Source of the DNA: an uncultured Bacteroidales bacterium
GTDB taxonomy: Bacteria; Bacteroidota; Bacteroidia; Bacteroidales; UBA932
DNA: 64,000 nt
Assembly (NCBI GenBank): GCA_944326225.1
Contig: CALVDI010000003.1
Coordinates: 1 to 64,000 of the forward strand
Direction: 5' to 3'
Position numbers and translations under genes: made by a program. The notes under the pieces were generated by a model. The model was not told the DNA's origin, did not search any database, and saw only the letters and a list, made by a program, of their open reading frames with translations. Positions 1-8,668 of the stretch are shown one piece after another; the stretch's first letter is position 1; each line of letters begins with the position of its first letter.

Positions 1-1886
1 TTCTCCCGGATGAACTTGAAGGTCTCCTGGACGTTGCCGGGCAGGACTTTGGCGTAGCCGACGGTCAGGGGCCACCATGGTTCGGAACCGAAGTTGTAGA
101 GTACTATGGGGGCCACGCTGTACTGCAGGGGCTGGAAGTTGAAGTCCTTGACTATGCCGACTATCTCGGCGGGCATGTCATCACCCTGATGCCCGGAGAA
201 TTTCAGACCGAGACGGAGGAAGGGGTATTTGGCCATGAAGGCCTGGTTGACGATAAATGTGCCGTTGGGGTTCAGGTTGTCCGACTCGGTGAAGTCGCGG
301 CCTTCTGCTATTTCCATCCCGAAGAACGAGATGAAGTTGGGGTCTACAGGGAGGCAGTCCATCTGCACTCTCTGACCCTGATACGTGCGTCCCCAGCCCA
401 TCTTGCCCTGGGATACTACCTGGTTGCCGGCAAATGTGACATCGGTGATGTTGGGATTCTCCAGGAGCATCTGCCTGAGGGTCTCGCGGCTGCTGCCGAT
501 CTTGCTGCTTACGAAGAACTCCACTGTCTGCTCCCGGTCGAAGCCCATGTCGTAGTTCTTCATGTACTTGATCTGCACTGTGATGAACAGCGAGCAGAGT
601 ATCAGGATGAAGGAGATGACGTACTGGAAGCCCACGAGGACCGAGCGCATCTTGCGGCCCTTGGCCGAGAGGGAGAAGGAGCCTTTGAGGACCATGGCCG
701 GATTGAAGGATGTGCTGTAGCGGGCGGGGAATATACCGGCGATGAATGCGGTGACTACAGCCACGCCTAAGCCTATAAGGATAATCGGGAGGTTGTCCGC
801 AACCCGGAGCGAGCCGGATATGTTGGAGGCGATGGAGGAGGTGGCCGCAAGGGACATCATGCCCACGCTCAGGGCAAAGGCCAGCAGCACCAGTCCGAGG
901 GCCCGCCAGAGCTGTGCCCATATCTGCTGTCCGCGGGTCGAGCCGATGACTCTGCGGGTGTTGATGCTCTTGATACTGAAGGGCACGGAGGCCATGGCGA
1001 AGTTGACGAAGTTGATAATCGCTATCAGCAGCACCAGTATCGAGACGGTGAGCAGGGTCATGGTGGTGGAGCGGTTGCCCTTGGCCATGTTGTCTCCTTC
1101 CATGTCGCGGGCGTAGTAGGCGTCATGCAGGTGGCTCAGACGGAAGTCAACCTGATCCTTAAATTCCGAATCCTCACCGAACATCACGGCCCCGAGCGAG
1201 TCCAGCAGCGGCTCTACGCCCTCGAAGGTCCTCATCTTCATGTAGCAGGGGTAGTTCCATTCCGAATAGTTGGTCATGGAGTAATCACCTAAATTGAGCA
1301 GCAGGTCGTTGTCCATGCTGGAGTTGTCCGGGAAGTCCTTGTACACTGCTACGATGCGCCAGGAACTGCCGTCTCCGCTCTTGGTGTCGAACTGGATGTC
1401 CTTGCCCACGGGAGACTGGCTGCCGAAGACCTTGGCCGCCGCTTTCTGGGAGATGACCGCTGTGCCGGGAGCCCGGTAACCGGAGGTGTCGCCCTCTATG
1501 AATTCGAACGGGAATACCCGAAGCAGGTCGAAGTCGGTCTGGGTGTACCGCAGCATGATGCCCGGTGTCTCGGTATTGGCCTCCTTGAACGGACTGCGGT
1601 TGCCGTTCTTGTAGTACCAGTAGCAGGATACGGCCTCCGCCTGGGGGAAGAATGTCTTCAGATGTTCTATGAGAGGTCTGGACAGCTGCACTCCGTAAAC
1701 GCCCGGCGAAGTAGGGTCGGAGTATTCCAGCCTTACTATCTTGTCCGTGTCCGGATAGTTCAGGTCGTACCTGGTGTCATACACCACCTGTACCGTCAGT
1801 ATCAGGAAGACCGAGAATGCCAGGGTCAGTCCTATGACGTTGAGGACGGTGGAGAAGGTTTTGTGTCTGTTGAATCTGAGTCTCAT
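1..1886 (-). CDS. FtsX/MacB-type ABC transporter permease, C-terminus cut by window edge
   Basis: About 628 codons are visible from the ATG at 1886; the frame is open to base 1, so the C-terminus lies outside. Residues about 10-36 form a first membrane segment, followed by a large periplasmic region (MacB-type periplasmic core). A cluster of membrane segments follows around residues 270-420, then a second membrane/periplasmic unit. This doubled FtsX layout is typical of ~780-residue Bacteroidota permeases. It follows the related permease at 1927-4290 by 40 bp and is the fourth gene of the leftward TolC-HlyD-permease operon. No ATPase gene is in the window; it may lie further left. The substrate is unknown; export of a lipid, peptide or drug is an inference. 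Confidence 0.9.
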   Translation of the reverse strand, partial: MRLRFNRHKTFSTVLNVIGLTLAFSVFLILTVQVVYDTRYDLNYPDTDKIVRLEYSDPTSPGVYGVQLSRPLIEHLKTFFPQAEAVSCYWYYKNGNRSPFKEANTETPGIMLRYTQTDFDLLRVFPFEFIEGDTSGYRAPGTAVISQKAAAKVFGSQSPVGKDIQFDTKSGDGSSWRIVAVYKDFPDNSSMDNDLLLNLGDYSMTNYSEWNYPCYMKMRTFEGVEPLLDSLGAVMFGEDSEFKDQVDFRLSHLHDAYYARDMEGDNMAKGNRSTTMTLLTVSILVLLIAIINFVNFAMASVPFSIKSINTRRVIGSTRGQQIWAQLWRALGLVLLAFALSVGMMSLAATSSIASNISGSLRVADNLPIILIGLGVAVVTAFIAGIFPARYSTSFNPAMVLKGSFSLSAKGRKMRSVLVGFQYVISFILILCSLFITVQIKYMKNYDMGFDREQTVEFFVSSKIGSSRETLRQMLLENPNITDVTFAGNQVVSQGKMGWGRTYQGQRVQMDCLPVDPNFISFFGMEIAEGRDFTESDNLNPNGTFIVNQAFMAKYPFLRLGLKFSGHQGDDMPAEIVGIVKDFNFQPLQYSVAPIVLYNFGSEPWWPLTVGYAKVLPGNVQETFKFIRE

Positions 1887-1926
1887 ATTTTATGTGCAAT
1901 TTAAATTTAAATTCCGAAAATCAATG

Positions 1927-4290
1927 TCATTCGGCCCGCAGGGAGTCAGCCGGGTTGCTCCTCGCTATGCTGTGGCACCGGATGATGACCACGGCGGCCA
2001 GTAATCCCAACAGGGCCGCGGCCACTGCGATGAACAGCCATACCGGAGCTGTCGCCTTCACATCGAATGACTTCAGCATAAGGTCAAATATGAAGTATGA
2101 GCCCACGCATCCCACTATTACGGCTATGACTGCCAGCCGTCCGATATCGCGGATAAAGATACCGATAATCTGTCCCGGTTGTGCTCCGTTGATCTTGCGC
2201 AGGGCCACTTCCTTGCGTCTGCGTCCGGTCTCGTCAGCGGTATATCCTATCAGACCGAACAGGGCTATCAGCACTGTCACCACACCTGCCGCGAGAATAG
2301 ACTCGCGTATGGTCCTGGCGGGCTGGTAGGCATCGTAGATGGCCGATGTGTATGTCATGAGCTCGTAGCGGTCAGGTTCCACGCCGTCCAGCGCGCTCTG
2401 TATGCCGGACAGTACCTCCGGAGTCATGGAGGATACCTTGATTACCAGATAGTCACAAGGGTTCTCGTTGTAGAACAGTATGTTGGGCCGGGTGTCCTCG
2501 TATACTACCGTACCGACGCGGACATCCTCGAACACGCCTACAATGGTGAATACATCATCGCCGCTCTGGCTGTGCTCCGTCATCAGTATCTGCTTGCCGA
2601 TGACTCCGTCCGTCCATCCGCGCAGTTCGCTGAGACGCTTGGCAAAGTTCTCGTCCACCATTACTTCCTTGGGGGTGGAGAAGTTGCGGCCCTCGACGAT
2701 GTCGATGCCGAAGAGCCCGCTCCAGTTGGCGTTGGCCGAGTAGAGGTCGCCGACATTGAAAAGTTCCTCGCTCTCTCCCGGCATGTACACATTGTTTCCA
2801 CTGCAGTAGAACAGCATGGTCTCGTCCGCCGTGCCGGCAATCTCGACTCCGGGAACGCTGCTCACGCTCTGCAGCAGGGCGTTGCGGGTAGAATACGGGA
2901 CACCTGACATGGGGCAGCCTACCAGTCGGTCATAATCAAATCCGGGATCGTCATTGACCCACCGGTTGTACTGCATGGCGATCAGGCTGAGCAGTGATAT
3001 GAGCAATGATGCGAGCACTATCTGGAGGAAAAGCAGGGTACGCTTCCATATCTTCTTGTTGTCAACATAGTTGCGGAATGCCACTGCGATGGGGATGCTC
3101 TGGAAGGCCCGTCCGGGAATCCAGGCGGCTATCAGCAGTACGACGGCGACGGTAAGAGCCAGCACCCACAGGCTCTGGGGGGAGAACAATGCCCCGAGGG
3201 AGGTGGTCAGTACGTACTCTATCGGGTTGCGGAGGGCAATGATAAGCAGTACTGCCAATATGAGGGATACAGCAAGGTTGATGAGAGTCTCCTTGAAGAC
3301 AATGCCCATGATGTTGCTGTTGCCGGCTCCGTAGCAGCGGCGCACGGCCAGTCCTTTGGCCCTGCCGAGCAGGGAGGAGATGACAATCATGATGTAGTTC
3401 AATACCGATGCGAGAATCAGGGCGGCCGCCACCACTCCGAGAATGAGGTTGGTTCTCTTGGTGCCGGGGGACGAGGAGTGCTCTGCGGTAAGCGGGGACA
3501 GGGTATAGTGGATGTCCACGCCTGCGGATTTCAGGTCCTCCAGGGGCAGGTATTTGTCCTCCACGGTCGTGAGGGCGTCCTCGAGGGAGGCGGGATCTGT
3601 GCCCGGATAGAGCTTCACGCGGCTGATGTAGCGGTCATTGCCCACCCAGTTCATGGTGGAGCGGAAGTCGGATCCCATCATGCGCATCATCTCGTCCATC
3701 GCATCGAGGGATATTCCGATGTCGAAGCGGAAAGAGGAGTTCTCGGGGATGTCCTCGAAGACACCGCCGACCTCTATCGGGATAGTCGGGTAGCTCTCTA
3801 AGAAAATAAGCTGTCCTACGGCTTTCTCCACACCTCCCAGCATCTCGGCGAATGAGCGGGAGATCATCGCGCGGTTCCAGTTGGAAAGCACGTTCACGGG
3901 GTCTCCGGTGAGTATGGGACGGGGAAATACCTTGAAATGGTTGGTGTCGATGAGGACTACCTGAGTGTGGATTGTCAGCTTGTGGTTGTCCTGGGTGTAG
4001 ACATTGCTCTGGTCATCGTATACGATGGGGGTGGCACGCGTGCCGTACATGATCTGAGGTATTTCCTGCCCGAAGTAGTACGCTACCGCTCCGGGGGTCT
4101 GGCTGTATTGCGAAGTACCTTCCTCACTTGCCTTTGTGTACTCCGATGTGATGCAATAGATGTCCTGCCAGTCGGGATAGAACTTGTCATAGCTGCTCTC
4201 GAAGGAGATCTTGGCTATGAGCACCAGTCCGACTGCGAGTCCCACCGCGAGGGAGAGGACCTTGAAGATGCCTATGTTGAGTTTTTTCAT
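1927..4290 (-). CDS. FtsX/MacB-type ABC transporter permease
   Basis: 787 residues. A membrane segment at about residues 9-30 is followed by a periplasmic domain. A set of helices around residues 280-410 carries an FtsX-like domain (motif AVRRCYGAGNSNI, the usual basic-RxxGA cytoplasmic turn). A second periplasmic domain and a second FtsX domain near the end follow (EVALRKINGAQPGQI has the same turn). Such proteins work with a separate MacB-like ATPase to drive export through an adaptor and TolC. It lies 24 bp after the HlyD gene and 40 bp before a paralogous permease, so the two may form a heterodimer (inference). Length and domain order are normal; substrate unknown. Confidence 0.93.
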   Translation of the reverse strand: MKKLNIGIFKVLSLAVGLAVGLVLIAKISFESSYDKFYPDWQDIYCITSEYTKASEEGTSQYSQTPGAVAYYFGQEIPQIMYGTRATPIVYDDQSNVYTQDNHKLTIHTQVVLIDTNHFKVFPRPILTGDPVNVLSNWNRAMISRSFAEMLGGVEKAVGQLIFLESYPTIPIEVGGVFEDIPENSSFRFDIGISLDAMDEMMRMMGSDFRSTMNWVGNDRYISRVKLYPGTDPASLEDALTTVEDKYLPLEDLKSAGVDIHYTLSPLTAEHSSSPGTKRTNLILGVVAAALILASVLNYIMIVISSLLGRAKGLAVRRCYGAGNSNIMGIVFKETLINLAVSLILAVLLIIALRNPIEYVLTTSLGALFSPQSLWVLALTVAVVLLIAAWIPGRAFQSIPIAVAFRNYVDNKKIWKRTLLFLQIVLASLLISLLSLIAMQYNRWVNDDPGFDYDRLVGCPMSGVPYSTRNALLQSVSSVPGVEIAGTADETMLFYCSGNNVYMPGESEELFNVGDLYSANANWSGLFGIDIVEGRNFSTPKEVMVDENFAKRLSELRGWTDGVIGKQILMTEHSQSGDDVFTIVGVFEDVRVGTVVYEDTRPNILFYNENPCDYLVIKVSSMTPEVLSGIQSALDGVEPDRYELMTYTSAIYDAYQPARTIRESILAAGVVTVLIALFGLIGYTADETGRRRKEVALRKINGAQPGQIIGIFIRDIGRLAVIAVIVGCVGSYFIFDLMLKSFDVKATAPVWLFIAVAAALLGLLAAVVIIRCHSIARSNPADSLRAE

Positions 4291-4314
4291 AACCGATGGT
4301 CTGAGGGTGGATGT

Positions 4315-5583
4315 TTATTTCTTGTTCTGAAGGATGAGCACGTCGTTCTTGCCGTAGTTCTCGTAGTTGGAGATGATGACCTTCTCGCCCGGTTTCAGGC
4401 CCTCGAGTACCTCATAGTACTGGGGATTCTGGCGGCCGATGCGGATGTCGCGGCGGTAGGCCTTGGTGCCGTCCTCTGAGAGCACGTAGATCCAGGTTCC
4501 TCCCGTGGACTGGTAGAATACTCCGCGGGGAATGTAGACCGACTGGGTGGGCTGTCCGAGCTGGAGGTTGAGATAGTAGGTCTGGCCGATGCGGATGTTG
4601 TCGGGACGCTCGCCCTCGAAATAGAAGTCAGCCTTGAACTGGCCCTCTGTCACTTCGGGATAGACTTTCTCCACTACTGTGCTGAAGTTGGCACCCTGAC
4701 GCTCGAAGGTGGCGCTCAGACCGGACTGCACGCGGTCGATGTAGTGCTCGTCTATCCGGGCTTCGATCTTATAGTCCGACAGGTCGTTGACCTGGCCGAT
4801 CTTGGTGCCCTCGGGAATCGACTGGCCGAGGATCACGTCGAGAGAGCCGAGCTGTCCGTCGATGGGGGACTTGACGTTGAGGTTCTCGACCCTCTGGCGC
4901 ACGAGCTGGATGCTGCGGCGCATACTTTCCAGACTCTCCTCCAGATTGCCGATCTGGATAGAGCGGTAGATGGAGTCCTGCTTCTGACGGGCGATGACCA
5001 GCTCCAGGCTCTTGACCGCCAGCTCGTAGTCCTCCTTGGCCTGGAGATATTCCTCATGGGCAACCAGACCGTCCTCGTCGAGACGCCTGTACTGCTCGTA
5101 TTTGCGCTTCTTGCGCTCGGTGTCGATGGTGTACTCCAGCCGCTGCTTCTCGAGGTCGAGCTTTTCCTGCTCCATGGTCACTGTGGTGTTCCTCAGAAAG
5201 TTCTCCTGCTCGGCCAGGTCGGCCTCGCTCTGGAGAATCTGCAGTCCGAGGGTGTTGTTGGACAGGCGGACAAGCACGTCGCCTTTTTTGACCATCGAGC
5301 CTTCCTCAATGAGTTTCTCCTCGACTACGCCGCCTTCAAGCAGGGATACCTGCACGACGGTGATGGGCTGTACCTGTCCCGATACCCTTACGTAGTCGTC
5401 GAACTCTCCGAGACGGACGTCGCCGATGGTGACGGTGTTGGCGTCCACCTTGAGGGTGGAGGACTTGTCCCTGAGCAGCAGCCAGAGGACGAATATTACG
5501 AATACTCCTGCGAGGAAGTACGGGATGTTCTTCTTGCGGAATACGGCGCGGATGCCTTTTTTCTTTTCAATGACTCTATCCAT
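4315..5583 (-). CDS. HlyD/MacA-type periplasmic adaptor subunit
   Basis: 422 residues. A short basic cytoplasmic N-terminus is followed by one membrane anchor (about residues 18-38) and a split barrel-sandwich/lipoyl region with a glycine-rich motif VSLLEGGVVEEKLIEEG. Then comes a long coiled-coil hairpin rich in Glu, Lys and Gln (about 105-230), the second half-lipoyl and a beta-barrel end. This is the usual adaptor bridging an inner-membrane ABC permease to TolC. It sits 11 bp after the TolC-family gene and 24 bp before the first permease, in one transcription unit. No signal-peptidase site or lipobox is seen; the protein should stay anchored by its N-terminal helix. Confidence 0.93.
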   Translation of the reverse strand: MDRVIEKKKGIRAVFRKKNIPYFLAGVFVIFVLWLLLRDKSSTLKVDANTVTIGDVRLGEFDDYVRVSGQVQPITVVQVSLLEGGVVEEKLIEEGSMVKKGDVLVRLSNNTLGLQILQSEADLAEQENFLRNTTVTMEQEKLDLEKQRLEYTIDTERKKRKYEQYRRLDEDGLVAHEEYLQAKEDYELAVKSLELVIARQKQDSIYRSIQIGNLEESLESMRRSIQLVRQRVENLNVKSPIDGQLGSLDVILGQSIPEGTKIGQVNDLSDYKIEARIDEHYIDRVQSGLSATFERQGANFSTVVEKVYPEVTEGQFKADFYFEGERPDNIRIGQTYYLNLQLGQPTQSVYIPRGVFYQSTGGTWIYVLSEDGTKAYRRDIRIGRQNPQYYEVLEGLKPGEKVIISNYENYGKNDVLILQNKK

Positions 5584-5594
5584 GATTGTACTGT

Positions 5595-7091
5595 TTATTC
5601 CTGATCAAGATATGTTATTCCTTTATAATACATGACCACTCTTTCCTTGAGCAGATACTGCAGGCCGCAGTTGAGCCTCTGGGCCTTGGCCTCCAGCAGA
5701 TCGTTGGAGCTGGTCTGCAGCTCGATGACCGTCATCAGGCCTTCCTCGTACTTGCGGGTGTTGGCCTGGTGTGAGAGACTGAGCGCGCTGACCTTCTTGT
5801 CCGCCGAGACGAATTCCTTGGCTGCGCCCCTCATGTCCTGCACTGCCTTGCGGATTTCCACCTCGACCTCCTGGAACTTGATGTCCCGGTTGGCCTCCGC
5901 AGTGGCCAGGGCATTGCGCTTGCGGGCGATATTGTTGTATTTGTACAGCCCGTTGAAGATAGGGATGCTGATGCCGATGCCCACGTACTGTCCCTGCTTG
6001 GCGTTCATCTGGTTCCAGAAAGGATCGTTGACGGCGTATGAGCGGTCGTAGACGTAGCCGGTGGAGTATCCGCCCTGAGCGTAGATGTAGGGTACGAGGC
6101 TCCAGCGGGCGGTCTTGAGCTCCAGTTCCGCGTTGCGTACCTTGTATTCCTCGGCCTTGAATTCGGGCAGGAAACTGCGGGCGGCCGAGGCTATGCTGTC
6201 GGCGTTGCCCTCGTATGAGAACTGGCTGAACAGCACGGACGGCTCGATGACCGAGATCTTCAGGTCATCGTCCAGAGGGTAGTACATCACGCTTTTGAGA
6301 GTCAGGACGGCCTGTTCCAGGGTATTCTCCATCTTGGTGAGATTGAAGTCCTTGGAGGCCAGGTCGGACTCTATCTGCAGCACGTCCGCACTGCTCTTCA
6401 GGCCCAGCTCACACTGGATTCTGGCCTGCTCCAGGGTCCTGCGGGTCTCTTCAAGCTGCTCGCGGGCCAGATCCGCCATGCCCTGATTGTAGAGCACGTT
6501 GTAGTAGGCCTGGATGACTTCGAGGCAGATGTCGTCCTTGGTCACCTGCTCTTCCTCAATGCCCAGCAGCAGGGCGGTCTTGGCTATGCGAAGGCTGTTG
6601 ACCGCCGAGAAGCCGTTGAAGATGTCCAGGTCGGCCGAGAGACTGTAGGAGTTGCTGAATGTGGTCGTGTTGGTGTAGACGTTGGTCTCGGGGTCGATAC
6701 CTCGGCCGAAGCTGAATGAACCGGATGTTCCTGCCGATATCGTGGGGAGGAATCCGAAAGCGGCCTCCCTGCGGTCTATGCGGCGGTCGTCATTGGCTGC
6801 CTGCTGCACTCTCATCTTCGGGGAGTTGGCCACGGCATACCGCATACAGTCGTGCAGGGTCCATATTTCCGCCGGTTGCTCTGCCCGACCGTTGTTATCC
6901 TGTTCTGAGTCTGCGGTGTATGCCGCGCTTAGAGTCCTGGTGCCGGTATCCCCGCTGTATGTTCCGGTCAGGGAAAAGTCCGCCGGGATGTCCGTGCGCC
7001 ACTGTGCGTCGGCTTTGAACGGACCCGCAGCCAGTCCCGCTGTCAGAATCAGCGTTGCGGCCAGGGCTTTATTATAGAAAGTGTGTCTCAT
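5595..7091 (-). CDS. TolC-family outer membrane efflux protein
   Basis: 498 residues with a Sec signal peptide (cut probably after AGPFKADA, near residue 29). The mature part begins with a Gln/Arg/Asp-rich stretch, then two OEP repeats of long helices (for example the LAREQLEETRRTLEQARIQ helix) separated by beta strands, the layout of the trimeric outer membrane channel. It is the first gene of the leftward export operon. The start at 7091 is only about 22 bases after the start point expected from the sigma-54 promoter at 7125-7140, which supports this start. Confidence 0.93.
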   Translation of the reverse strand: MRHTFYNKALAATLILTAGLAAGPFKADAQWRTDIPADFSLTGTYSGDTGTRTLSAAYTADSEQDNNGRAEQPAEIWTLHDCMRYAVANSPKMRVQQAANDDRRIDRREAAFGFLPTISAGTSGSFSFGRGIDPETNVYTNTTTFSNSYSLSADLDIFNGFSAVNSLRIAKTALLLGIEEEQVTKDDICLEVIQAYYNVLYNQGMADLAREQLEETRRTLEQARIQCELGLKSSADVLQIESDLASKDFNLTKMENTLEQAVLTLKSVMYYPLDDDLKISVIEPSVLFSQFSYEGNADSIASAARSFLPEFKAEEYKVRNAELELKTARWSLVPYIYAQGGYSTGYVYDRSYAVNDPFWNQMNAKQGQYVGIGISIPIFNGLYKYNNIARKRNALATAEANRDIKFQEVEVEIRKAVQDMRGAAKEFVSADKKVSALSLSHQANTRKYEEGLMTVIELQTSSNDLLEAKAQRLNCGLQYLLKERVVMYYKGITYLDQE

Positions 7092-7124
7092 TTTCAGTCA
7101 TTGTTGAGTTATGCCTGAGATACT

Positions 7125-7140
7125 GCCACAATGATGCCAA
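7125..7140 (-). promoter_or_regulatory. Sigma-54 (-24/-12) promoter of the export operon
   Basis: Read on the minus strand the site is TTGGCATCATTGTGGCA: GG at 7138-7137, exactly 10 bases, then GC at 7126-7125. This fits the RpoN consensus TTGGCAC-N5-TTGCA closely. The predicted start point is near 7113, 22 bases before the TolC start codon. The neighbouring divergent gene encodes a sigma-54 activator, which strengthens the call. No typical TAnnTTTG box precedes this operon. Confidence 0.8.
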
Positions 7141-7239
7141 AATAATTAAAATACAGAGAATCAGAATGTTGCTAAATTTACCCGTGTTTTTCATGTCAAA
7201 TTTTCATACACCCTGTGTCCACTTTTTTGATATATGTTC

Positions 7240-7247
7240 TACATTTG
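7240..7247 (+). promoter_or_regulatory. Bacteroidota-type -7 box for the response-regulator gene
   Basis: TACATTTG matches TAnnTTTG and ends 17 bases before the ATG at 7265. No good TTTG -33 box is seen at the usual distance. The site faces away from the sigma-54 promoter of the divergent operon. Confidence 0.5.
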
Positions 7248-7264
7248 CCACAAACTTTAAGACA

Positions 7265-8656
7265 ATGAGCAAGAAACAGAGTCCGGACGGACGTGTGCTG
7301 GTGGTGGATGACAACAAGGCCATACTTTCGGCCCTGAGGCTCCTGCTGCCGTCCTATTTTGCGGAGGTGACCCTGCTCTCCTCTCCCAACGACCTGATGC
7401 ACAGCATCGAGACCAAGCGGCCCGAAGTGGTGCTGCTGGACATGAACTTCACGGCCAAGGTGACTACCGGCAACGAGGGCCTGTTCTGGCTCGGCGAGAT
7501 AAAGAAGACCTGGCCGGAGCTGCCGGTGGTGCTGTTCACTGCGTATTCTGACGTGGCCCTGGCCGTGGATGCGATAAAGCGCGGGGCATTTGACTTCGTC
7601 ATCAAGCCTTTCGACAACGCCAAGCTGCTGTCCACCCTTCAGGCCGCCCTGCAGCTCAGCCGGAGCCGGCAGGAGGTCAAGCAGCTGCGCGAGATCAAGA
7701 ACGAGATACGCAGCGACGGGCAGATGTACTGGGGGGACTCGCCCAAGATGAAGGAACTGCGCTCGATAGTCCAGAAAGTCGCCCGGACCGATGCCGGTAT
7801 CCTCATCACCGGGGAAAACGGTACCGGTAAGGATATGCTGGCCGGAGAGATTCACCGTATGTCCCGCCGCAGTGGCAGCAGCATGGTCTGCGTGGACGTG
7901 GGCTCGCTGCCGGAGGGACTGTTCGAGAGCGAGCTTTTCGGTCACGTCAAGGGGGCATTCACCGATGCCCGTGCCGACCGTGCCGGCAAGTTCGAGGTCG
8001 CCTCAGGGGGAACGCTGTTCCTGGACGAGATAGGCAATCTGCCCCTGCATCTGCAGATGAAGCTGTTGACGGCCATCCAGACCCGGAGCGTGACCCGGGT
8101 GGGCAGCAATACTCCGGTCCCGGTGGATATCCGCCTGATCTGCGCGACCAACCGGGATCTGGCTCAGATGGTGGCCTCGGGGGAGTTCCGCGAGGACCTG
8201 TATTTCCGCATCAATACCATCCACCTGACCCTGCCGCCCCTGAGGGAGAGGCCCGGTGACATAGCTCCGCTGGCGCAGATGTTCATGCGCAGATTCGCGG
8301 CCAAGTACGGCAAGGATGTCGGCGGTATCTCCGAGGAGGCCCTGAAGGCCCTGGAGGGCTGCGTCTGGAAGGGCAATATCCGGGAGCTGCAGCATGTGGT
8401 GGAGAAAGCGGTGATCCTGGCTGACGGTCAGGTGCTGGATGTCGGTGACTTCTTCCCGGAGGGCAATATGCGTGCGGCCTCATCCGTACCGTCTCCGGCG
8501 GTTGCGGCCGGCAAGGTGATGACTCTGGACGAGATGGAGAGCGAAATGATCCGGGAGGCCCTGCGCCGCAATGACGGCAATATGTCGGCTGTGGCCCAGC
8601 AGCTCGGCATCACCCGTCAGACTCTGTACAACAAGCTCCGCAAATACGGACTCTAG
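7265..8656 (+). CDS. NtrC-type sigma-54-dependent response regulator
   Basis: 463 residues from ATG 7265; longer upstream frames exist, but the REC domain begins directly after this ATG and the -7 box lies before it. REC domain at about 10-128 with phospho-acceptor Asp59 (VVLLDMNF) and a conserved Lys in FVIKPF. AAA+ domain with Walker A GENGTGK near 183, sigma-54 contact loop GAFTDA at 230-235 (D replaces the G of GAFTGA, a known variant), Walker B TLFLDEIG and arginine fingers. Fis-type helix-turn-helix at the end (VAQQLGITRQTLYNKLRK). It should activate the divergent sigma-54 promoter. Its kinase follows 12 bp later. Confidence 0.95.
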   Translation: MSKKQSPDGRVLVVDDNKAILSALRLLLPSYFAEVTLLSSPNDLMHSIETKRPEVVLLDMNFTAKVTTGNEGLFWLGEIKKTWPELPVVLFTAYSDVALAVDAIKRGAFDFVIKPFDNAKLLSTLQAALQLSRSRQEVKQLREIKNEIRSDGQMYWGDSPKMKELRSIVQKVARTDAGILITGENGTGKDMLAGEIHRMSRRSGSSMVCVDVGSLPEGLFESELFGHVKGAFTDARADRAGKFEVASGGTLFLDEIGNLPLHLQMKLLTAIQTRSVTRVGSNTPVPVDIRLICATNRDLAQMVASGEFREDLYFRINTIHLTLPPLRERPGDIAPLAQMFMRRFAAKYGKDVGGISEEALKALEGCVWKGNIRELQHVVEKAVILADGQVLDVGDFFPEGNMRAASSVPSPAVAAGKVMTLDEMESEMIREALRRNDGNMSAVAQQLGITRQTLYNKLRKYGL

Positions 8657-8668
8657 CTCTTCTGCACC

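Noticed and set aside
1..7091. Calling the left operon a MacAB macrolide pump
   Set aside because: The permeases lack a fused ATPase and no ATPase gene is visible, so a substrate or MacB name is not justified.
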